Below are positions 54,913 to 61,065 of a DNA stretch of 64,000 bases, piece by piece. Location of the stretch: positions 1 through 64,000 of the forward strand of contig NZ_PDCP01000010.1 of assembly GCF_002553505.1 (NCBI RefSeq). The letters are read 5' to 3'. Every line of letters starts with the position of its first letter. Positions within the stretch are counted from its first letter, which is position 1. Made by a program: the position numbers and the translations under genes. The notes beneath the pieces were generated by a model. That model saw only the letters and a program-made list of their open reading frames with translations, was not told where the DNA came from and did not search any database. Source of the stretch: Mycolicibacterium agri. Lineage in GTDB: Bacteria; Actinomycetota; Actinomycetes; Mycobacteriales; Mycobacteriaceae.

Positions 54913-55583
54913 GAGCAGATCCGGCCGTCGATGAGCCGAACGACGCGGGCCGCCGCGGTGGCGACGGCGGGGCTGTGGCTGGCAACCAGCACGGCGGCGC
55001 CGCGTGCGGCGGTCTCAGACAGCAGTTCGAGGACCTGGGTTTCGGTGGCAGTGTCGAGTTCGCCGGTGGGCTCGTCGGCCAGTACCACCGCCGGGGTGTT
55101 GGCCAGTGCGATCGCCAGCCCGGCGCGGACCAGCTCGCCGCCGGAAAGCTGACCGGGGTAGGCGTCGGCCCGGTCGGTTAGACCGAGTAGGCCGAGGATG
55201 TCGGGGCGATCTGCCCGCCGTCGGCGACCTGCCAGGGATCGCACCAGCGTCAGGTTGTCGCGCACGCTCAGGTGGCCGAACAGGTTGTCGTATTGGAACA
55301 ACGTCCCGATGTGCCGGGCCCGGATGCGGGCGCGTTCGGGTTCGGGTCGATGGCTGATCGGCTGCCCGGCCACGTGCACGTTGCCCCCGTCGGGGTCGTC
55401 CATGCCGGCCAGGCACGCCAGCAAGGTCGATTTGCCCGAGCCGGAAGGGCCGCTGACGGCGACGAACTCGCCTGGATGCAGCGTCAGTGAAACCCCTTGC
55501 AGTGCAACGGTTTCCTCGTCGTCGGCGCGGTAGAACCGGTAAAGGGATCGGGCTTGCAACGCCGGTGGGGTTGTCACGTCCAT
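54909..55583 (-). CDS. ABC transporter ATPase (module 2, first ATPase)
   Basis: A 224-residue ATPase beginning MDVTTPPALQARSLYRFYRA. Walker [11 protein letters not shown]-loop LFQYDNLFG, signature LSGGELVRAGLAIAL (Glu in the Gln position, as in the first ATPase of module 1), Walker B VVLADEPTG, and VASHSP with His in the H-loop. The matching pattern of one Glu-type and one Gln-type signature in both modules indicates descent from one duplicated operon. The start overlaps the preceding lipoprotein gene by 10 bp; an in-frame Met nine codons earlier is less likely. Confidence 0.94.
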   Translation of the reverse strand: MDVTTPPALQARSLYRFYRADDEETVALQGVSLTLHPGEFVAVSGPSGSGKSTLLACLAGMDDPDGGNVHVAGQPISHRPEPERARIRARHIGTLFQYDNLFGHLSVRDNLTLVRSLAGRRRRADRPDILGLLGLTDRADAYPGQLSGGELVRAGLAIALANTPAVVLADEPTGELDTATETQVLELLSETAARGAAVLVASHSPAVATAAARVVRLIDGRICS

Positions 55584-56185
55584 TGCAGTGAATCGGTGAT
55601 GGTGCGCCACGGGTCGACGTTGTCGGCGCCGACCGGGCCGGACAGGGTCAAGATCGCTTCGTGACCGTTTCGCCAGTAGTCGTAGCGTTCGAAGGCGTCG
55701 ATGCCGGTTTTGCCGGTCACCGGGTTGGGGGCTGAGGTGCCTTGATAGGTGATCACGATGACCGACCCGGCCTTGCGCTGTACAGCGCTGACCGTCCCGG
55801 GACGGTACCCCGGGGTTGATGACGCGATCGCCGGCAATTCGTCGACCTGGACCGATTCGGTGCTGGGGGCCTCGGCGGAGGCGGCCGTCTCGATGCGCAC
55901 GGTGTTGGCTTTGTCGGTGAAACTCGTCGCCGTGCCCTCGGTGGTGCGCGCCCAGCCTTCGGGCACTAACACCGTGAACAGGCCAGCGGGTGGGGTGAAC
56001 GGCACAAAAACCTGAGTGTCGGGGATGTCACCCGCAGGGTTGCTCTCCGGTGCCGCAGTAGTCGCGGTGCCGCTATGGGCGGCTGAGCCCGACGGGCCGC
56101 TGTCGCTGGCCGCGCACCCACCAAGCAGCAACACCGTCGTCAAGCCCGCCATGACAACCGAAAGCGCTGGCGTGGCGAGTCTCAT
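55574..56185 (-). CDS. Lipoprotein, 203 residues, module 2
   Basis: A predicted lipoprotein. Signal MRLATPALSVVMAGLTTVLL ends at the lipobox LGGC, then a Ser/Ala/Thr-rich linker. A compact domain of about 140 residues follows (LFTVLVPEGWARTTEGTATSF ... VDPWRTITDSLQW), which resembles PsbP/LpqN-like folds of mycobacterial lipoproteins. It is unrelated by eye to the WYAQD family. Its start overlaps the PAP2 stop and its stop overlaps the ATPase start, so it is inside the operon. Probably an extracytoplasmic partner of the transporter. Confidence 0.87.
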   Translation of the reverse strand: MRLATPALSVVMAGLTTVLLLGGCAASDSGPSGSAAHSGTATTAAPESNPAGDIPDTQVFVPFTPPAGLFTVLVPEGWARTTEGTATSFTDKANTVRIETAASAEAPSTESVQVDELPAIASSTPGYRPGTVSAVQRKAGSVIVITYQGTSAPNPVTGKTGIDAFERYDYWRNGHEAILTLSGPVGADNVDPWRTITDSLQWT

Positions 56186-57123
56186 GTGTTCCTCCCGAGA
56201 TGTGTGGACAGACGTCGTCCGGTGTCGCGGGCGAAGTCAATATCGGCCGACCGAGACGACAGCGACGTTGACCCCCGCGGGATGGGATTGATGATCCGCG
56301 TGCCGAAATGAGGGTCATCGGCGCGCCGACACTGGCGGCGCCGTGGCTGGGATTGATGCGTCGTGCCGACCGCGTCGACGGCTACGACATCAAACACGGC
56401 CGCGCCGAGCGTCACGAAGACTGCGGCCAGGATCGCCCCGGCAGTGACGTCGGACAGCCAATGCACGCCGAGGTAAAGACGGGTGGCGGCGATGAGCATC
56501 ACTGCGGTAACGACCGCGACCGCCAGCCATGCGCGCGTCGTGCGCCCCCGGTCCATGCCGACAACCACCGCGATGATGCCCCACAGGGCCGCGGTACCGG
56601 TGACATGACCGGACGGAAACGACGGATCGGTCTCAAGAACAACCTGCCATTGCAGGGGCGGCCTGGGCCTACCGATAACCGCTTTGAGCGCCGTACTGGC
56701 CACAGCCGCGGCGCCGACCGTGCCGATGACGACGATGCCCGGCACCACCGAACAAGACAACCAGGACAGCAGGGCCACGCAAATCACACACGCGACCGCG
56801 GTCGCGACCGGGCTGCCGAAATCGGTGATCACCGTGGCTGCCACGTCCAGACCCAGCGACCGGTGCGCGGCCAACCACGATGTGGTTGCCAAGTCGAGTC
56901 TGCTGACCCAACCGTGGCTGCTGATACCGAGCGCCAGTGCCGTCAACGCAGTGAGCAACCCCGCCACGCGCAATCCCAGGGCGACATGGCGATGGGTTGC
57001 CAGCACACGGGCGCCGAGTAAAAAGCTCGCAACGACCAACGCGACGAAATACGTCGCCGCACCGGCCTTCCCGGTGACGGCGTCCACGATCGCGTCGAGC
57101 ACGGTGCCTCGGACATCGGACAT
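56182..57123 (-). CDS. PAP2-family membrane phosphatase
   Basis: A 313-residue integral membrane phosphatase. All three active-site motifs are present: KAVIGRPRP (147-155), PSFPSGH (167-173) and the RLYLGVHWLSD stretch (215-225) with Arg215 and His221. Six helices are visible. PAP2 enzymes dephosphorylate phosphatidic acid, decaprenyl/undecaprenyl pyrophosphate or related lipids on the outer face of the membrane. Coupling to an ABC module and a nearby uppP favours the polyprenyl role. The C-terminal 60 residues are charged and extra to the family. It overlaps the lipoprotein start (ATGA) and lies 198 bp from the upstream gene. Confidence 0.93.
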   Translation of the reverse strand: MSDVRGTVLDAIVDAVTGKAGAATYFVALVVASFLLGARVLATHRHVALGLRVAGLLTALTALALGISSHGWVSRLDLATTSWLAAHRSLGLDVAATVITDFGSPVATAVACVICVALLSWLSCSVVPGIVVIGTVGAAAVASTALKAVIGRPRPPLQWQVVLETDPSFPSGHVTGTAALWGIIAVVVGMDRGRTTRAWLAVAVVTAVMLIAATRLYLGVHWLSDVTAGAILAAVFVTLGAAVFDVVAVDAVGTTHQSQPRRRQCRRADDPHFGTRIINPIPRGSTSLSSRSADIDFARDTGRRLSTHLGRNT

Positions 57124-57321
57124 GGCATCAGCGTGGCGACCGGTGGCTGTGGAGACGCTGAGAAGCGATGTACGGCCACATGCGATGCTGCTCGACTGGC
57201 CCGCTCAAAAACGCCGAGCTCGGCCTGATCGGCCCGCTCGACGGTGAACGGCCGTTCGCGCACTTTCAGTAGTGGGCGATGTCAGCCAAACCTAGAGATG
57301 GCGCTCGGCGATGCCGCCAGT

Positions 57322-57798
57322 TTAGTGGTTTGTCCCGGGCGGGCCCAGAAAATCAGTGGTCTCTTGGGGGAAGGGCTGATGCGTCGTCGGGCGCGCGCTT
57401 TTCGGCGGCGCGGACGCGCTCGGAACGGGGGCGTCGCTGGTCTCCCGCGGCTTCGGCGGGGCTTGCGTCGTGCTGGGTCCGACCGGTGTCGGGACGATCA
57501 CCGGTGCGGTGCTCGGCGCGTCGGGTGAAGGAGCGCGCGTAGCGGCTGGTGACGTTGTGGGCGGCGTGGATGGGGCTAGTGGTGGCGCTGTGGTGGTGAC
57601 CGGGCGTGTGGGCACGACAGCGCCGGTAGGTCCGACAGGCTCGCGGGACACCACAAGAACCGCCGACACCGCGATGCCAACTGCGACCACGGCGATGGCG
57701 CCGAGCGCGATCACGGCCGTGACCGTCTCGTACCAGGGCTCGCGTGGGCTCGTATCAATGGCTTCGCAAACGTCGCGATCGCCGTCGAGCACGGTCAT
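57322..57798 (-). CDS. Single-pass membrane protein with Pro/Thr-rich exterior
   Basis: A 158-residue protein with a short cytoplasmic tail, one membrane helix (VTAVIALGAIAVVAVGIAVSAVLVV) and about 100 residues rich in Pro, Thr and Ser. The C-terminal PFPQETTDFLGPPGTNH looks more conserved than the linker. It begins 2 bp after lipoprotein 3 stops, so they are one operon. Function is unknown; the layout recalls anchors that span the cell wall. Confidence 0.8.
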   Translation of the reverse strand: MTVLDGDRDVCEAIDTSPREPWYETVTAVIALGAIAVVAVGIAVSAVLVVSREPVGPTGAVVPTRPVTTTAPPLAPSTPPTTSPAATRAPSPDAPSTAPVIVPTPVGPSTTQAPPKPRETSDAPVPSASAPPKSARPTTHQPFPQETTDFLGPPGTNH

Positions 57799-57799
57799 G

Positions 57800-58606
57800 T
57801 CAGAACTTCTCGACGGCGATGGCTTGGTCGCGCTCGGCCGGGCCCGTTGTTTGCACGGTGAGAATGAGCCCGACGCCGCGGGCGTAGTACTTGTTCTCGC
57901 CCGGGCCGGTGGGATCGAGAAGGTCGGTGTCCTTGGTGACCAGCAGATCCTTGGCGGGCCCGGTGAGCGGTGTGGTTTCGCTTCCGGTGAGGCTGAGCAC
58001 CTCGCCGGTGTCTTCGGCCACGCCCTTGGCGTACTCCTGGCGGTACTGATCGCCGATCTGGGGGTGCCCGGGCAGGATGATGCCGGGTAGGGCGCCGTTG
58101 ACGCCGCCCTCGAAGGATCCCGAGGTGTCTACGGTGCCGTCTTTGAACTCCTTGGTGGCTTCGCCGAAGTACCAGACATTGCCGTCGCGGTCCTGGGCAT
58201 ACCAGTCCAAGGTGTCTTCGAAGGGTTCGTTGTTGACGGTAAGTGTGTCGTGGACGACGACAGTGTCCACGCCCATGATCTTCTTGGTGTCGCGGGTGAC
58301 CTCAGTGGTGGTGCGTTGCAGACCATCCGGGGTGTCTGCCTCGTAGATCGTGCGAGTGCCTGGGGTGAGTGGGAAATAGGGATTGTTGACGGTGCTCGAG
58401 AAGGCCGTTGGATCGATCGCCAGCGAGTAAGGGTCGGTGATCTTCATCGGCTGGGGACTCGCTGGCGCCGAGGCTGAGGTCGAGGCGTTGGACGGCGAAA
58501 TTGATGTCGTGCCGGCAGCAGGTGGAGAGGATGGACCGCCCGCGCAGGCCGCGCTCACAGCGGTCAATGACAGCGCGGCGGTGATCATCAATAAACGGGC
58601 CTTCAC
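57800..58606 (-). CDS. Lipoprotein 3 (WYAQDxxGNVWYFGE family)
   Basis: A 268-residue lipoprotein. MKARLLMITAALSLTAVSAAC gives lipobox SAAC. The family block is DWYAQDRDGNVWYFGEATKE, then GALPGIIL, GDQYRQEYAKGVAED and NKYYARGVGLI. It is the closest relative of lipoprotein 2 and heads the second module. A half-operator TTCAGGTTGC stands at 58653-58662, 47 bp upstream. Partner genes downstream are the single-pass protein, PAP2, another lipoprotein and the ABC genes. Confidence 0.9.
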   Translation of the reverse strand: MKARLLMITAALSLTAVSAACAGGPSSPPAAGTTSISPSNASTSASAPASPQPMKITDPYSLAIDPTAFSSTVNNPYFPLTPGTRTIYEADTPDGLQRTTTEVTRDTKKIMGVDTVVVHDTLTVNNEPFEDTLDWYAQDRDGNVWYFGEATKEFKDGTVDTSGSFEGGVNGALPGIILPGHPQIGDQYRQEYAKGVAEDTGEVLSLTGSETTPLTGPAKDLLVTKDTDLLDPTGPGENKYYARGVGLILTVQTTGPAERDQAIAVEKF

Positions 58607-58652
58607 CCGGCAAATCGTAATGCCGCCAATGGTTAGCTGTCTTCCACAAGCT

Positions 58653-58662
58653 TTCAGGTTGC
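58653..58662. promoter_or_regulatory. TTCAGGTTGC half-operator before lipoprotein 3
   Basis: Ten bases identical to the first half of the repeats at 43511 and 49823, in the gap upstream of the third paralogue. The second TCAGG unit is not present, and relative to this gene the half-site points the other way. A weak or decayed site. Confidence 0.35.
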
Positions 58663-58681
58663 AATAGAGGTCGACGGCGCC

Positions 58682-58757
58682 ATGTCCTTCCGCCCGATCT
58701 GCACCGTGTCGCCGGGTGCGGTGTGCAGGTTGGCGGCGTTTTGCTGGGCGAGCAAGC
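58682..58757 (-). pseudogene. 76-bp orphan fragment of module-2 permease
   Basis: Plus-strand 58690-58757 (for example CCGCCCGATCTGCACCGTGT) closely matches 53713-53782 inside the permease gene. On the minus strand it reads LLAQQNAANLHTAPGDTVQI against LLAQQTAANLHAAPGDTVQI. It has no start or continuation. It is a scar of a duplication or deletion between paralogous permeases, and shows that more copies once existed. The rest of the 58607-58919 gap has no gene. Confidence 0.8.
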
Positions 58758-58919
58758 CGTCAGATCCTTCGACTGAGGGCAAGCCCTGCCTGCGCGAATA
58801 AAAACCTTCGCTAACCCGACCCTACGAGTAGCCACGAGTCACCCGCAACGCTTCGTGTCACTGTCATCGGTGAAAGGGCGTGAATTCGGTTGGCCGCTAA
58901 CGGTTTCCCTCCGAGCAGC

Positions 58920-59873
58920 TCAGTGTGTTGTCAGCCAGATCATGCTGCCCGCACCAGCAAGCATGCAGTACACAGCGAACGGGGTGAGGGTTCGTGTCTG
59001 GAAGTAGCGGGTGAGAAAACCCACTGCGAACAGTGCGGCCAGGAACGAAGCCGCGCTGCCCGCCAGAACCTGCCCATGGATTCCCTCGCCGAGCGGCCCG
59101 AATAGGTCGGGGATCTTCAGCACTCCGGCAGCCAAAATGACGGGCGTCGCCAGCAGGAAGGAGAACCGGGCTGCCTGAGCGTGTGACAATCCGCGCAACA
59201 GGCCCGCGACCATCGTCACGCCGGAGCGACTAATGCCTGGCAGCAAGGCCAGAATCTGGGCAGATCCGATGATCACACCCTGCGGCATGGTTTGTCGGGC
59301 GATCTGCTGGTCATCAGCGGAGAGCCTGCCAACACCTGACTCAAGCGATGGCTGGGTTGCCGCAGCACGCGAAATCCCTTCGGGCAGAGAGGCAACCGCC
59401 AGAGACATCTCGCGGCGTTGGCGCAACCGCTCGCCGACAAGCAGGATCACCCCGTTGACGATCAAGAATGCAGCAGCGGGCACTGGTTTACCCAATGTTG
59501 TGCGAAACAGATGCTCCAGGGCCAGACCCGCGATACCGACCGGAATCGTCGCGATTACGAGCAGCCACGCCAACCGCTCCGCCGGAGTCTGCACCCTCCG
59601 GTGACGAACCGAGCTGATGAAGCCCGCGATCACTTCGATCCAGTCCCGCCAGAAAAACACCAATAAAGCTGCCGCTGTCGCAACATGCAGACCGACGATG
59701 AACGCCAGATACGGCGATTCCGGCGCCGAGACATTCAAGTCACGGGCCCACTGTCCACCGATCAGCGCCGGTATGAGCACCGAGTGGCCAAGACTGGATA
59801 CCGGAAACAACTCGGTAATTCCCTGGAAGGCGCCAACGATCAGCGCCTCGGCATAGCTCAGGTGATGGACCAC
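58920..59873 (-). CDS. uppP: Undecaprenyl-diphosphatase UppP/BacA
   Basis: Recycles the C55/C50 polyprenyl carrier by removing a phosphate from its pyrophosphate form; extra copies give bacitracin resistance. From the GTG at 59873 (AGAGGA about 8 bp upstream) the protein is 317 residues. The BacA motif GITELFPVSSLGH (Glu21, Ser27) and the PGISRSGVTMVAGL motif with catalytic Ser/Arg are present, within about eight helices. A hydrophilic insert of about 45 residues (LPEGISRAAATQPSLESGVG and flanks) makes it longer than the usual 270-290. The chromosome should carry another uppP, so this island copy looks like a resistance-type extra. The gap 59874-60180 has no gene. Confidence 0.95.
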   Translation of the reverse strand: MVHHLSYAEALIVGAFQGITELFPVSSLGHSVLIPALIGGQWARDLNVSAPESPYLAFIVGLHVATAAALLVFFWRDWIEVIAGFISSVRHRRVQTPAERLAWLLVIATIPVGIAGLALEHLFRTTLGKPVPAAAFLIVNGVILLVGERLRQRREMSLAVASLPEGISRAAATQPSLESGVGRLSADDQQIARQTMPQGVIIGSAQILALLPGISRSGVTMVAGLLRGLSHAQAARFSFLLATPVILAAGVLKIPDLFGPLGEGIHGQVLAGSAASFLAALFAVGFLTRYFQTRTLTPFAVYCMLAGAGSMIWLTTH

Positions 59874-60180
59874 AATCCTGTCCTCTCGTAGGCGAATCCC
59901 GATATGCAACGGCGGTCTGCGCCCGCTGAACGTCATTGGCGCACAAGCCAAGCGCAACCACGTGGACGAAACACGTCGACGCCCAGCGTTTCACGCGATC
60001 ACATCTCCGTTGATGTCTAGCTCACAGCGCAGCGAGCCGCGTCGGTCTCGAAGAGGATAGAGCCCGAGCGGCGCCGACGATTGCTGATGCTGGTCTTCCA
60101 ACGCGTTGCGAAGCGCTTCAAAGCCACACAGCGCCAACAGAATAGCCACCACATCTATTGGTGCTGTGTACCCGTGCGAT

Positions 60181-60411
60181 CTATTTGTGTGGCGCTTTCA
60201 CTGTTGGTGATGCGGATGCGATTTCCGGCGAAGGCAAGGGAGTCGTCATTGTCGAGGTGGCGCCCAGGGTCATCGAGCCAGACAAGGGCACGATTCGTGG
60301 CGATATGGCCGGCGCATCGACGGCCGCCGATGACACGCCGAGGACCAATAGGGCGGCCAGCCCGCAGATTGCTGCGATGACGCGGGTACGGCGCCGTCGA
60401 AATGAGTGCAT
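60181..60411 (-). CDS. Small exported protein, 76 residues
   Basis: MHSFRRRRTRVIAAICGLAALLVLGVSSA is a strong signal peptide, followed by about 45 residues rich in Ser, Pro and Thr (ISPRIVPLSGSMTLGATSTM). No family recognised. The start is the second Met of the frame, which gives a basic n-region. A well-formed 11-bp direct repeat of the TTCTCAGCG type stands 61-84 bp upstream, so it should be coregulated with the other cargo genes. It is the last gene before the right end of the element. Confidence 0.6.
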   Translation of the reverse strand: MHSFRRRRTRVIAAICGLAALLVLGVSSAAVDAPAISPRIVPLSGSMTLGATSTMTTPLPSPEIASASPTVKAPHK

Positions 60412-60471
60412 ACACGTCTCCTGCAATTGCCCCGGTGTGGCGATCTCTACGGCGCCGATAGTCCCAAGTCA

Positions 60472-60495
60472 CCGTTGAGAAAACGCTGAGAAACC
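60472..60495 (-). promoter_or_regulatory. TTTCTCAGCG/TTTTCTCAACG direct repeat (site B)
   Basis: On the plus strand CGTTGAGAAAA and CGCTGAGAAAC follow each other without gap, the clearest 11-bp tandem of this motif in the island. In the direction of the 60181 gene a TATCGG follows about 12 bp on as a possible -10. Confidence 0.55.
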
Positions 60496-60660
60496 TCCGA
60501 CGGCGTGGGCAGCGCAAGCTCAGCGAGATCGCCGACGGGCAAGATTGAGGAGGTAAATGACCCACTAGAAGGACCGCACCAAGGCGTAGACGCCATCCGA
60601 CAGTCGCTACGCCATCATGCCGCCAGCCGATGACGGACACGGGAACCCCGTGACCGTGTG

Positions 60661-60673
60661 TCACGAACGCGTT
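60661..60673 (+). repeat. Candidate recombinase-binding repeat near right end
   Basis: TCACGAACGCGTT contains CGAACGCGT (60664-60672), the same 9-mer as at 26065-26073, and the palindrome GAACGCGTTC. It is 56 bp inside the right junction, close to the 61 bp at the left. The segment 60496-60727 has no gene. Confidence 0.4.
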
Positions 60674-60727
60674 CTCGACACTACAAACTGGTTAGATACC
60701 TGGGAGTTGCGACTTTTGGCTACTAAT

Positions 60728-60907
60728 GGCCAGCAGCAGGGTGTCGTCGTCGCGGGGGAACGCGCCGCGCACCGCGTTGAGGTAGTTGTGGTCCTCGGCC
60801 GTCAGCGCGATGGGCCAGGCCGCGGCCGGCGCCGCTGTGGCGCCCAGCAACGCCCCGGCGGCCAGCGCGGCGCCTATCAAGCGAACACTACGGTTGCGAG
60901 TGGACAT
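60728..60907 (-). pseudogene. DUF732 gene, 5' half, cut off by the mobile island
   Basis: From the ATG at 60907 (AAGGA about 11 bp upstream) it reads MSTRNRSVRLIGAALAAGAL, a signal peptide ending AAPAAA, then WPIALTAEDHNYLNAVRGAF and DDDTLLLA. That is the N-terminal half of a DUF732 protein. The Ala60 codon GCC occupies 60728-60730. Beyond it the frame runs into element DNA (ISSQKSQLPGI, stop). The C-terminal half with its two Cys lies at 25850-26002 on the same strand. The promoter and start remain, so a truncated 71-residue product may still be made. Confidence 0.9.
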
Positions 60908-61065
60908 AGCTGTCCAATCCTTTCTATGGCGCACCGACAGCCGTCGGCACGGGTGACGTAGCTTCGTTCACCCAGCCTAGCGTGGGTCTGACAGTGCCTT
61001 GTACGCCAATTTCAGGCAGCGCGTTGACCAGCGGAGATATTAGCCAACAATACCCGCCAGCACAC

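Larger units (their letters stand above)
26000..60732. mobile_element. 34.7-kb Tn554-like transposon/genomic island with envelope-related cargo
   Basis: The element separates two halves of one DUF732 gene. Both junctions contain GGCCA (26000-26004 and 60728-60732), and removing 34,728 bp restores an open frame. Terminal sequences read GGCCATTTTAGT inward from the left and GGCCATTAGTAG inward from the right, so only the first 7 bp are symmetrical. That fits tyrosine-recombinase elements of the Tn554 type, which lack long terminal repeats. The recombinase trio is the first thing inside the left end, and cargo fills 30.8-60.4 kb. No second integrase is seen, so I read it as a single unit, although older internal fusions are possible. 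Confidence 0.82.

Noticed and set aside
57124..57321. Possible small gene between PAP2 and the single-pass membrane protein
   Set aside because: 198 bp with no start, RBS or codon pattern that stands out.
26000..60732. Integrative conjugative element or prophage
   Set aside because: No relaxase, type IV secretion, replication or phage structural genes and no tRNA attachment site; the only mobility genes are the Tn554-like trio.
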